Below, piece after piece: positions 1 to 7,341 of a DNA stretch of 13,132 nucleotides; position 1 is the first letter of the stretch; each line of letters opens with the position of its first letter. The notes beneath the pieces are model-generated. The model did not search any database. It had not been told where the DNA came from and saw only the letters and a program-made list of their open reading frames with translations. The DNA comes from Gonium pectorale (taxonomy: Eukaryota > Chlorophyta > Chlorophyceae > Chlamydomonadales > Volvocaceae), in the NCBI GenBank assembly GCA_001584585.1, contig LSYV01000057.1, positions 60,758-73,889 on the forward strand, given 5' to 3'. The position numbers and the translations under genes were made by a program.

Positions 1-279
1 TCTGCCGCACCCTGCCCCCTCTTAGCTACGTCTGCCGCACCCTGCCCCTCTTAGCTACGTCTGCCGCACACTGCCCCTCTTAGCTACGTCTGCCGCACCC
101 TGCCCCTCTTAGCTACGTCTGCCGCACCCTGCCCCTCTTAGCTACGTCTGCCGCACACTGCCCCTCTTAGCTACGTCTGCCGCACACTGCCCCTCTTAGC
201 TACGTCTGCCGCACCCTGCCCCTCTTAGCTACGTCTGCCGCACACTGCCCCTCTTAGCTGCGTCTGCCGCACACTGCCC
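1..279. repeat. 29-bp minisatellite, about 9.6 copies
   Basis: Head-to-tail copies of a 29-bp unit starting tctgccgcac and ending ttagctacg. The first copy is 30 bp (one extra C), and copies vary mainly at one position (gcaccctg versus gcacactg). The array runs off the left edge, so its full length is unknown. It lies in the intron before the first visible ABC exon. There are no unique spacers, so it is not a CRISPR array. Confidence 0.97.
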
Positions 280-338
280 CGCCGCCCGCTTGCGCGGCCG
301 CCCCGACCCATCCACCACTTTCCGGCACTCCCTTCCAG

Positions 339-410
339 GACACGGTGCTGTTCAACGACACCATCCTGCACAACATACGGTACGGCAACTTGGCGGCCAC
401 GGACGAGCAG
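339..410 (+). CDS. ABC transporter exon 1 of the window (post-Q-loop segment)
   Basis: This exon lies between a cttccag acceptor and a gtacgg donor and encodes 24 residues in phase 0. It contains DTVLFNDTI and NIRYGNL, the conserved block right after the Q-loop glutamine of ATM1/HMT1-type ATPase domains, so the Q itself should be the last residue of the preceding exon outside the window. Confidence 0.9.
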
Positions 411-3400
411 GTACGGCACCTGTGCGGCGCTCGGGCGCTCGCCTCCATCAGACCGCCCAGCCTGCCCGCCTGCAACGCGGACCCGTACCGCACATTCCCC
501 AGCGGCAGCATGTACAATTTACACACAGCCGTTTTGCATCCGTGTCGTACTGCCAGCCGTATGCTGACGTACTGCGGCCGTACCGCAGCTGCATCCTGAG
601 CGTGTGCGCTGCCACATGTACGGCCACACGCACGTGCACGTACGCAGGTGCACGAGGCGGCCAAGCTGGCGTGCATCCACGACACCATCGTCAACCGGTT
701 CCCCAAGGTGTGTGTGCAGCCGTACTGTTCGACGGGGTGCCGTTGTCGTAACCGGGGGTAACTGCCGGGTTACGTACTGCTGCCGCGCGTGTCCGGGGGC
801 GCGTGGGCGCGCCCCCCGAGGCTTGAAGCCCCCGGCTCTCACCTCCGGCAGTCCCCGTCAGTTGCGTGGCTAGCTTCCCCACTTGCGCTCCCGAACCCCC
901 ACCGCAACCGAGCTTCACCCGACCCATCCGCGCCCGAGGCATGCGCCGGGAGCTCTGCCGACCCATCCGCGGAGCTATCCCCCGTTAAGATATGCGTGTG
1001 GCTCGTCCACTCGCGGCTGTACCCCCGCCCCATCAATAAGCTTCCGCCGACCCGCCCGCGCCCGAGGCATCCGTCGAGGGCCCTACTGCTGCTGCTGCTG
1101 CTGCTGCTGTTGCTGCTGCGCCACCTTCACTCTCCCACCCGGTGCCTCCCCACCCAAACCTCCGCCGCCCCGCCGACAGGGCTACGACACGGTCGTGGGC
1201 GAGCGCGGCCTTAAGCTGAGCGGTGGGGAGAAGCAGCGCGTGGCGTTCGCCCGGGCGCTGCTCAAGAACTCGCCCCTGCTGGTGCTGGGTGGGTTGGGGT
1301 TGGGGGTGGGGATGGGGATGGGGTAATACGGCATGGGAAACGGGTCGCGTCGCGGACACCGAATCGCATACTATACTCAATGGAAGAACTTGTGGTGGTC
1401 TTGGCGTAGTTGTAGACGACCTGTGAACCTTCGACGGCAGCGACGAGCGATCAGCGGTGCAGCGTACCTCCGCTGGGGGTGGGGGTGGGGGTGGGGGTGG
1501 GGGTGGGGGTGGGGGTGGGGGTGAAGCGCAACGCTTGCCTCCTCCCCGTGTGTGCCAGTGCGTTGTCATGGCGGACTGCGGCCCGGACTGCAGATTGCGC
1601 GCGGTTCACTCGGCCTCGACCCCGACCGCGGCCCTGGCCCCCCACTCACCCGCCCTCCCCCAGACGAGGCCACCTCCGCCCTGGACACCATCACGGAGAA
1701 GAAGATCCAGGTGCGCTTAGGCCCCCCCCCCGGTGGTGTCGGCTGTCACCGAGGTCGGCCAGGCTGCGCCGAGGGACGGGAGGGGAGGGGAGGGAATGGA
1801 GGGGCTCAGATGAGCCGGCGGCACAGCTCTGTGCGGGTACTGCTGTTGGGTTCGCCGGCTGTCGTCTCGTGGTAGCTGTAGCGACGCAGCCGTCGCGGGA
1901 CTCCCGCTTCTGCGTACACGCGGTTGTACGGCGCAACCCGCACCCGTTCGCACCCGCGTTCGCGCGGCACACTACGGTGTTGAAAAGGAAAACGCATACG
2001 ACGAGCGTAAGCGCGAAAGTGATGGCGTCGGTGTAGGACCCTACTAGGACACTTCGGTGTGTGCGCACCGAACACGTCTTCCCCTTGGCCTCGCCTCACC
2101 CACCTGACTGCAACCCCCGGCCTCTGCAACTCCCCCCTACCCGCCCACCCGCCCCCCCTACCCCCCCAACCCCCACCACCCGCCAGTCCGCGCTGTCGGC
2201 CCTGCGCGCCAGCCGCACCACCGTCATCGTGGCGCACCGGCTGAGCACCATCATGGACGCCGACGTGATCATCGTCATGGACGCGGGCCGCGTGGCGGAG
2301 AGCGGCAGCCACTGGGAGCTGCTGGAGAGGGGCGGGCTGTACGCCGACCTGTGGGCGCGGCAGGTGCGGGCGGGCGCGGTCGCGAAGCCGGGGCGAGAGG
2401 GTGGGAGGGAGAGGGGTTGGTGGGGCGTAGAAAGGTGGTGGTAAGAGGGAAGCGCTGTGATGGAGGCCGCTGACGGAGAGCGGGCCGTGCGGGCAGGGTG
2501 TTTTTTGGGGGAGGGTGGATAGTTACGGGTGGGATGGCCGTGAGGGGTCGGGTGCGGAGCGCGTGGGGCTGTTGGGAGCGTCCCCCACTCCCCCCATCAC
2601 GGTAAACCGGCTCGGGACCGGGGCGGGCTGCGCGCTGGGGCGCTGGCGGAGCAGCGCTGCGCAGGGGCGCACGCGGCGCAGCAGGGGCGCGCGCGTGCGG
2701 CCTGGGAGAGCGCGCGCATATGTGGGCAGATGAGGAGGCCAAGAGGCGGGGACATGCGCCAAGGATGCGACCTGTTTGGCGTTTTTGGCTGACACATCTT
2801 CATCATCTACGTGGGCCCGGTCCCGTGGCCGGCCATGCCCCGGCGCCCGCCGCCCCCGACGTCCTAAAACCCCCAAACCGACCTACCGTAATCCGACCAA
2901 GCCTGATCCGACCGGACCGGCACCCCGCGTCCCGGCCCTCACAGGACAAGGACAAGGAGAAGGACCGCGAGGGCGGCCCCAGCGCGGGGCCCTCCTCGCT
3001 GCGCGGCAGCGCCGTCGACCTGCGGAAGCTCGCCGCCGGCAACGGCGCCGGCGCCGCCACCGCCACCGCCTCACCCACGCCGCATGACGCCGGCTCCGCC
3101 GCCAAAGGTAGCGGCGGCAGCGCCGCCGGTGGCGCCGGCACTGCGGCCGCGGCGGCGGCAGCGCCGCCGCCGCCTGCGCTGGCGGCGACAGCAGTCCCAA
3201 TCGTTACCGCAGATCCGGATGTCGCAGCTGCTGCGGCAGCGGAGGAGGCGGGGGGCGGCGGCGGCGGCGCGCTGACGGGCGCTGCGTTGGGTCTGAGCCC
3301 CGCGGTGGCCGTCCTGGATCCGCCGACGGCGGAGGCGCCGGCGCCGGCGCCTGGCGGCTCTGTCGCTGCCACCGCCCCTGGCGAGCTGAGTGCTGCGGCG

Positions 3401-3529
3401 ACTGCAGCAGAGGGGCAGGAGGAGGCGGCGAGCGCAGATGTGGCGTCGAGCGCGGCGAGTGGCAGCGGGGGCGCCGCCGCTGGTGGCGGCGGCGGCCGGA
3501 AGGGCAAGAGCAAGAAGGGCAGGAAGTAG
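339..3529 (+). CDS. ABC half-transporter (ATM1/HMT1-like, ABCB type), 3' part of gene: join(339..410,648..707,1180..1288,1664..1710,2187..2363,2945..3529)
   Basis: The joined exons encode the C-terminal 349 residues of an ATP-binding cassette exporter. The nucleotide-binding domain begins just after the Q-loop (VLFNDTI..NIRYG), then shows the signature LSGGEKQR, Walker [13 protein letters not shown] with the D-loop, and the H-loop [10 protein letters not shown]. The LSGGEKQR form and the NIRYG block are typical of the ATM1/HMT1/ABCB6 half-transporters of mitochondrial or vacuolar membranes, which export glutathione- or thiol-linked metal/sulfur compounds; a Cd-tolerance member is known in Chlamydomonas. 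All five introns are GT-AG and phases match across every junction (only intron 3 splits a codon, Asp of DEATS). Walker A and the transmembrane domain lie left of the window. After the domain comes a 194-residue Ala/Gly/Pro-rich tail ending in lysines and arginines, unusual for this family. Assignment to the ABCB half-transporter clade is firm; the exact orthologue and substrate are not determined. Confidence 0.92.
411..647 (+). other. ABC intron 1
   Basis: GT-AG intron from gtacgg to tacgcag. Nothing beyond ordinary intron sequence was recognised; the short open frames crossing it read through both splice sites and look incidental. Confidence 0.85.
648..707 (+). CDS. ABC transporter exon 2 of the window (helical subdomain)
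   Basis: The exon encodes 20 residues ([18 protein letters not shown]) in phase 0 between tacgcag and gtgtgt. The HEAAKLA-I-DTI pattern is the alpha-helical subdomain that follows the Q-loop in ABCB half-transporters. It joins in frame to [10 protein letters not shown] of the next exon, the usual linker before the signature motif. Confidence 0.9.
708..1179 (+). other. ABC intron 2, with short direct repeats
   Basis: GT-AG intron from gtgtgt to cgacag. It contains a loosely repeated phrase (ccgacccatccgcg and cgcccgaggcat recurring around 917-985 and 1048-1075) and a CTG run near its 3' end. No coding signal that continues the ABC protein was found. Confidence 0.85.
1086..1118. repeat. (CTG)n microsatellite
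   Basis: Eight CTG units, one TTG, then two more CTG, located in ABC intron 2. It would read as poly-Leu or poly-Ala/Cys in some frames, but no splice pattern puts it into the ABC coding sequence. Confidence 0.95.
1180..1288 (+). CDS. ABC transporter exon 3 of the window (signature motif and Walker B start)
   Basis: This exon encodes [20 protein letters not shown], then [10 protein letters not shown] and SPLLVL, plus the first base of the next codon. It contains the ABC signature LSGGEKQR and the hydrophobic Walker B strand. The donor is placed after the single G (ctgg|gtgggt) because exon 4 begins ACGAG and completes Asp-Glu, restoring LLVLDEATS. Confidence 0.93.
1335..1440 (+). repeat. Dispersed repeat, copy A (in ABC intron 3)
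   Basis: This roughly 100-bp stretch matches 8626-8726 in the same orientation. Both share a gggaacgg-like start, a cacaccga/gacaccga block, an identical 16-mer cttgtggtggtcttgg, then gtagttgt and cctgtgaa. The match is degraded by substitutions and small gaps. It is probably an old transposable-element fragment of unknown family. Confidence 0.7.
1474..1523 (+). repeat. (TGGGGG)n array, G-quadruplex-prone
   Basis: About eight perfect TGGGGG units on the sense strand of ABC intron 3. Regular G5 tracts separated by single T's are a textbook G-quadruplex pattern in both DNA and pre-mRNA. Confidence 0.93.
1664..1710 (+). CDS. ABC transporter exon 4 of the window (Walker B Asp-Glu and D-loop)
   Basis: A 47-base exon that completes the split Asp codon and encodes [16 protein letters not shown]. 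It carries the catalytic glutamate after Walker B and the SALD D-loop. The acceptor is ccccag and the donor gtgcgc, and it ends in phase 0. Confidence 0.92.
1711..2186 (+). other. ABC intron 4
   Basis: GT-AG intron from gtgcgc to cgccag, ending in a long C-rich polypyrimidine tract (about 2125-2186). No RNA gene, repeat family or coding continuation was recognised. Confidence 0.85.
2187..2363 (+). CDS. ABC transporter exon 5 of the window (H-loop and end of ATPase domain)
   Basis: Encodes 59 residues: [12 protein letters not shown], the switch histidine in [29 protein letters not shown] and a terminal [11 protein letters not shown]. These are the expected last elements of an ABCB ATPase domain, and LYADLWARQ is where related proteins normally end or begin a short variable tail. 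The acceptor follows a long C-rich tract (cgccag) and the donor is gtgcgg. Confidence 0.93.
2364..2944 (+). other. ABC intron 5
   Basis: GT-AG intron from gtgcgg to ctcacag, linking the end of the ATPase domain to the low-complexity tail. The first half is G-rich and the end C-rich. Reading through from exon 5 would hit a stop at about 2444 and give an alternative short C-terminus, which would be a plausible intron-retention product. Confidence 0.7.
2945..3529 (+). CDS. ABC transporter last exon (low-complexity C-terminal tail)
   Basis: The open frame joins in phase 0 after ctcacag and starts [11 protein letters not shown], encoding 194 residues to a TAG stop. The first 15 residues are charged. 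Most of the rest is Ala, Gly and Pro with scattered acidic residues (E..EEAASAD near the end), and it finishes in a basic cluster [10 protein letters not shown]. No domain is recognised; such tails are common in GC-rich algal proteins and may be disordered. Nearly the whole 3378-3506 part recurs inverted at 5224-5368. The splice link to exon 5 is inferred from phase, acceptor quality and the continuous open frame, not from transcript data. Confidence 0.75.
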   Translation, partial: DKDKEKDREGGPSAGPSSLRGSAVDLRKLAAGNGAGAATATASPTPHDAGSAAKGSGGSAAGGAGTAAAAAAAPPPPALAATAVPIVTADPDVAAAAAAEEAGGGGGGALTGAALGLSPAVAVLDPPTAEAPAPAPGGSVAATAPGELSAAATAAEGQEEAASADVASSAASGSGGAAAGGGGGRKGKSKKGRK

Positions 3530-4173
3530 GGCGATAGGGTTGGCCGGCCGGCTGCTGGTCTTGGGCGCGCAGGGGCAGGCAGGCGGTTGGGCTGGAGCCA
3601 CGAGGCCCGGCACCCATGCATTCGCAGGCACCACCTCAGGCGCACTTGTGAGGGAGGTATGGAACCGGAAAAAGGAAGGCAGCCTCTACGGTCATACATA
3701 CACGGGGGTGCGATGCTTCCAGCAGGGCGCCTAGTACAGGGCATGGCGGACGAGGGAGACGAACAGGCGGGCCCTCCCGGTGCGGACCAGTGGCAACGTC
3801 ACCTGATGATGGAGCACGGCAGCGGCATGGCGGGCTCCCTCTTCCTCCGCAGAGTTCTTGTGGATATGTGCTCAACCCTGGCTCAACACTCAAATACCCC
3901 TGGAAAGAGGAGGGAAGTAATACGGCCAGTGGCCGGGCGCTTTTCCCCCTCAACAGTTCTCTTATCTTTTTCATGCGTAAGGCGGCAAGTACGGCGATGG
4001 CTCAGGCGGGTGCCGTACGCGGAAAGCGCGCAGGCGCAGGGAGTGTGCTTGCAGCAGGGCCATGTATGGCAGCTGCATACGACCCGACCCAAGAGGGTCC
4101 CTGCCATCTCGAGCAAGCCTTCGCGCCGCGTGCTGTTGCAGTGCTGAGAGGCGTAGAGGCGTTGTGCTCGATG
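3530..4173. other. ABC 3'UTR and intergenic DNA, no gene recognised
   Basis: This follows the ABC stop codon. No TGTAA signal, the common volvocine poly(A) signal, was seen on the plus strand here, so the transcript end is not placed. A 14-nt phrase gctcaacactcaaa at 3881-3894 recurs at 5710-5723, directly before the F-box gene's likely ATG. Otherwise nothing is recognised. Confidence 0.5.
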
Positions 4174-4358
4174 GGTTGGTCGAGCGGGAAAGGCTGCCTC
4201 TGCGCCGCCCCCCTCCCCCGATGTCTTTCTGGGTGTCATGTGGGACTTGGGCGCGCTGTAGCCAAGAGTGCTGCTTGGGTGCGCCTGCCTGCACGCGTCC
4301 CCGTTGCATGGGGTTAGGGACGACAGCTGCACCGCGTCGCCCCCCTGTGGCCCCTGGC
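4174..4358 (+). repeat. Inverted-repeat arm P1 (partner 5388-5582)
   Basis: Read on the plus strand, this matches the minus strand of 5388-5582 almost end to end. Shared blocks include ggttggtcgagcggga, gatgtctttctgggtgtca, ccaagagtgctg, gcgcctgcctgcacgcgt, catggggttagggacgac and ctgcaccgcgtcg. By eye identity is about 85% with small gaps. There is no coding signal; it is probably part of a repeat family or of a segmental duplication. Confidence 0.88.
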
Positions 4359-5137
4359 ATCCACCCCTGTACCCCCTACCGGCACCCACCTCCGCCACCC
4401 CGATCGCCATCGTGTTTGTTTTTGTGCCGCCACACATTCGTCCCGCGGCCCGCCACGCCACGCCCACGCCAGCCCCACTTCGCACGACAAGCAGAACAGC
4501 AACAGGCGTCATGCGCAGGCGGTAAAAGCAGTCCTGGGGACAGTCTCAACCCCACCCGCACCCGCTCGCAACCCCACCCGCACCACCTTGCACGGAACGT
4601 GCCGGTGCAGACCGCATGTGCGTGGTATGGCATGCAACGGGGGGGGGGCGTATGGGGGCGCACGTCCAGACTGTCCCGGGTCATTCTTGTTGGTATGCGA
4701 TCGCACATGCCATATCACCCGGGCTCACGGCGGTCAGGCTGACCCAGATCACGAGTCCCCCTGGGTCTGACATCATGAAACCCTCCGGTACCCCGCCCTG
4801 ACCCCCACCCCCCAACATTAAAGGATAGCGCTCAACATGCCATAGTTGTTTAGAATGGCCAAGCGGAGGCAGACGCTCGCCCGCTGCCCGCTCGGTCGCC
4901 CATTTCCTCGCGCCAAGACCCAAGACTCTGCACGCCGAACGATGGGAAACAGGATGGGAAACCCTCGCGATGAGAAGCTGGTGAGTCCACTGGCCGGTTG
5001 AACGAGGGTTACACCGCCGGCGCCGAACGCGGCTCCGGGCCTGCGACGGGCTGCCAGCCCGCCCGACACCTTCCGGATGGCCGGACCACGATCTGCGTTC
5101 GCTGTGTATGTGGAGGAGCGCGTCGCGGAGGGTAACA
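4359..5137. other. Intergenic, no gene recognised
   Basis: Contains a 22-bp-period direct repeat (caaccccacccgcacc at 4547-4562 and 4569-4584) and a G-run near 4640. Open frames here lack family resemblance and supported starts. Confidence 0.5.
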
Positions 5138-5218
5138 CCGGGCCAAGACCTTCAGTGAGAGCAGCCGGCACGCAGCTGCATTCCATGCATTCCATGCTCG
5201 CTGAAGGTCTTGGCCCGG
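5138..5218. repeat. Inverted repeat / hairpin with 22-bp arms
   Basis: The arms at 5138-5159 and 5197-5218 are complementary over 22 bases with one mismatch (core ggccaagaccttcag / ctgaaggtcttggcc), with a 37-nt spacer holding the direct repeat cattccatg twice. It directly abuts the inverted copy of the ABC exon, suggesting a rearrangement breakpoint or the terminus of a small element. Confidence 0.9.
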
Positions 5219-5223
5219 CGTTC

Positions 5224-5368
5224 TGCCCTTCCGGCCGCCGCCGCCATCACTGCCGGCGGCGCCGCCGCTGCCACACGCCGCAATCGACGCCGCATCTGCG
5301 CTAGCCTCCGCCTTCCCCTCCCCACCCCCGCCCATCTGCTGCAGCGCCCGCAGCACTCGGCTCGCCAG
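5224..5368 (-). pseudogene. Inverted degenerate copy of the ABC terminal exon (source 3378-3506)
   Basis: Read on the minus strand this closely follows the end of the ABC last exon. It starts ctggcgag(c)gagtgctgcgg, passes through agcgcagatg(c)ggcgtcga and tggcagcgg(c)ggcgccgccg, and ends ggcggccggaagggca. In the ABC frame it reads EASADAAS then GSGGAA and GGGGRKG, against [15 protein letters not shown] and GGGGRKG in the parent. Small insertions shift the frame in its first part, and the parental KSKKGRK end and stop are missing. It has no ATPase domain and is not a functional transporter. On the minus strand the P2 repeat precedes it by about 20 bases. Confidence 0.85.
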
Positions 5369-5387
5369 TGCCGGGGTGCCGGGGCGG

Positions 5388-5582
5388 TTGCAAGGGGCCA
5401 CATGGTGGGCCGACGCGGTGCAGTTACGTCGTCCCTAACCCCATGCGAAGGGCACGCGTGCAGGCAGGCGCGCCGGGGCAGCACTCTTGGATATAGCGCG
5501 CCAAATTCCAACTGACACCCAGAAAGACATCAAGGGGGGGGGGGGCGGGCGCAGAGGCAGCCGTTCCCGCTCGACCAACCAA
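5388..5582 (-). repeat. Inverted-repeat arm P2 (partner 4174-4358)
   Basis: The reverse complement of this stretch aligns along its length to 4174-4358. It includes a longer G-run (about 5534-5545) where P1 has a shorter C-rich stretch. It sits between the ABC exon copy and the F-box gene promoter region. Confidence 0.88.
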
Positions 5583-5724
5583 CCGGGCACGTACCTAACT
5601 TACCGCTGACTATAGGAGGCGACAGGCTACTATGCGTACAGGACGAATGGAAATGCCATCTCTTGGCTGCATGTAGTCTTCGTTGATGCAGCAGTTGGAG
5701 CTGTCAACAGCTCAACACTCAAAC

Positions 5725-7113
5725 ATGGACGGCCCGTCTCGGAAGCACCCCAGCATCTGGATTCCTTCCATCATGGATCGCATAGCTCGCTTCCTGCCGC
5801 TTAACGAGGTGGTTTGCAGCCTGCGCGTGGTCGACAAGGCCACCGCCGCAATGCTCCGGTCGCCCGAATTCATGACCGTCCGGCTGTCGGAGCCGGTCCC
5901 CCACCACGCCTTTGAGTGGCGCTGGGGCCGTCCGGGTGCTGTGCGGGATCTGAGGTTGGCGCAGCGGCGCGAGCTGCTGCTGTGCCTGACGGCCGCGAGC
6001 GGCGTCACAGACAACCTGGCCCTCGCGGCGAGCTTCGCCGGCCGCATGCTGCTGACGTCTAAAGTTTCCAAGGCAGCTGGCCAGGCGGGTCAGCTGGGCT
6101 CGTGTCTGCTGCTGAAACAGCTGGGTTGCGACTTGGGCGGCGCAGTGGAGGGGGCTGCGGCGGGGGACCACCTGGCGCTGTGCGAGGAGCTCGTGTGCCG
6201 ACAAGAGGTCCGCTACAGTCCTGTCGACTGCGCCTGCGCAGCTGCCAAGGGCGGCCACGTTGCCGTCCTGGATTTCATGGTGTCACGGTGCGGCGACAAG
6301 CTTCAGCGCGGAAACAGGAACAGCGACAAGTGGGGGATCCTTGCGGACGTTGCCGAGGGCTGCGGCCTGGCAACCCTTCAGCGCCTAACCCGCGAATGGA
6401 CGGACGAGGGCGAGGAGGACAAGGAGGCGGGGCTCCTTAGGGGAGATGTCCTAGCAGCAGCAGCCGGCAGCCCCACTCCCGACTGGCGGGCCAAGGTGGA
6501 GTGGCTCGAGTCTCAGGGCTTTACGCGCACTTGTCAGGCCTTTGCCACGGCAGTCGAACAGCCGGACGCGCTGGAGCGCTTTGCCTGGCTGGCGCAGCGG
6601 GGGTACCCCAGGCAACCCAGCCGCGAGGAGCTCCAGGAGCCGCTCGTGGCCGCCGCAGAGACGGGCAACCTGGAGGCGGTCCTGTTCCTGGCTGAGGGAC
6701 GGCCGGACAGTGAGGACCAGGCCTGGGCAGCAGACGCAGCAGACGCAGCGGCTGGTGAGGGCCACCTGCACGTGCTGCAGGCGCTGCACGCTGCGGGCTG
6801 GCGCTTCGATGCGCAGGAGGCCAGCCGCTGTGCCGCGGCGGGCGGCCACCTGCACGTGGTGGCCTGGCTGGTGGAGACGCCGGACCTGGGGGCACCGCTG
6901 GACGGGGAGCTGTACCGCCACGCTGCACGGTCGGGCAGCGTGGAGCTGGTGGCCTGGCTGCAGGAGCGCGACTGCCCCAGGTGCGGCCGGCGGGTTTGTA
7001 CGGCTACCGCAACATCAGGCTGCGAGGCGGCGCTGGTGTGGCTGGCAGGGTGTGGATGCGGCGTGGAGATGGGTGGTGGGGCGGCGGGCAGGGGGTTGTA
7101 CGTCTGGGAGTAA
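5725..7113 (+). CDS. F-box-like, ankyrin-type repeat protein (volvocine family), possibly truncated
   Basis: From ATG 5725 the frame gives 462 residues. The first 40 or so resemble an F-box (IWIPSIMDRIARFLPLNEVV, then LRVVDKATAAML). It continues with FMTVRLSEPVPHHAFEWRWG, which I recall from a large Chlamydomonas/Volvox family annotated as ankyrin-repeat proteins. Repeats of about 30 residues follow (AAAKGGHVAVLDFMVSRCG, AAAETGNLEAVLFLAE, AAAGEGHLHVLQALHAAGW, AAAGGHLHVVAWL, AARSGSVELVAWLQERDC, SGCEAALVWLAGCGC). The family is inferred to supply SCF ubiquitin-ligase adaptors. ATG 5725 has the better start context (aaacATGg); ATG 5686 would add 13 residues. The last residues (GGGAAGRGLYVWE) do not look like the family, so the frame may run into an intron with donor after 7072; see 7342-7609. 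Confidence 0.8.
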   Translation: MDGPSRKHPSIWIPSIMDRIARFLPLNEVVCSLRVVDKATAAMLRSPEFMTVRLSEPVPHHAFEWRWGRPGAVRDLRLAQRRELLLCLTAASGVTDNLALAASFAGRMLLTSKVSKAAGQAGQLGSCLLLKQLGCDLGGAVEGAAAGDHLALCEELVCRQEVRYSPVDCACAAAKGGHVAVLDFMVSRCGDKLQRGNRNSDKWGILADVAEGCGLATLQRLTREWTDEGEEDKEAGLLRGDVLAAAAGSPTPDWRAKVEWLESQGFTRTCQAFATAVEQPDALERFAWLAQRGYPRQPSREELQEPLVAAAETGNLEAVLFLAEGRPDSEDQAWAADAADAAAGEGHLHVLQALHAAGWRFDAQEASRCAAAGGHLHVVAWLVETPDLGAPLDGELYRHAARSGSVELVAWLQERDCPRCGRRVCTATATSGCEAALVWLAGCGCGVEMGGGAAGRGLYVWE

Positions 7114-7341
7114 GGGCGCTGACCTACGGCGTGTATGTGTGTTGTGCCTTCTGCCTGTGGGCGTGTGGGCGTGTATGGGGGGGTGCATTTGGGTTGGGCC
7201 CGCTTGCAGCTGGCGGGGGCGTCACGTGTTGCGAATGTCCTCACAGTGACGGACGTGCGTGTGGGGCGTGCGGGACCACCAGGTCGCTCGCAAGGCACTG
7301 CAACCCACCCCTGTACCCCTGTGCCTCCTGCCCATCCGCAG

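Larger units (their letters stand above)
1289..1663 (+). other. ABC intron 3, very G-rich, with dispersed-repeat copy
   Basis: Phase-1 intron splitting the Asp codon of DEATS. It starts with a run of G-tracts (about 1289-1325), holds a repeat copy at 1335-1440 that recurs near 8.65 kb, and a TGGGGG array at 1474-1523. The acceptor is ctcccccag. Confidence 0.85.

Noticed and set aside
1..279. CRISPR array
   Set aside because: Copies are directly adjacent without unique spacers, and the setting is an intron of a eukaryotic gene.
1033..1569. Poly-Pro/poly-Ala open frames in ABC introns 2 and 3
   Set aside because: They arise from the CTG and TGGGGG repeats and conflict with the well-supported splice pattern.
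2803..3744. Minus-strand open frame of 313 codons opposite the ABC tail
   Set aside because: Low-complexity Ala/Pro antisense of the real exon; no independent support.
4310..4320. Telomere-like ttaggg
   Set aside because: A single occurrence inside the P repeat; not an array of the algal TTTTAGGG unit.
5009..5401. Minus-strand protein ending in a GGGGRKG segment as a second ABC-related gene
   Set aside because: Only the low-complexity tail is copied, with frame shifts and without any ATPase motif; treated as a degenerate duplicate.
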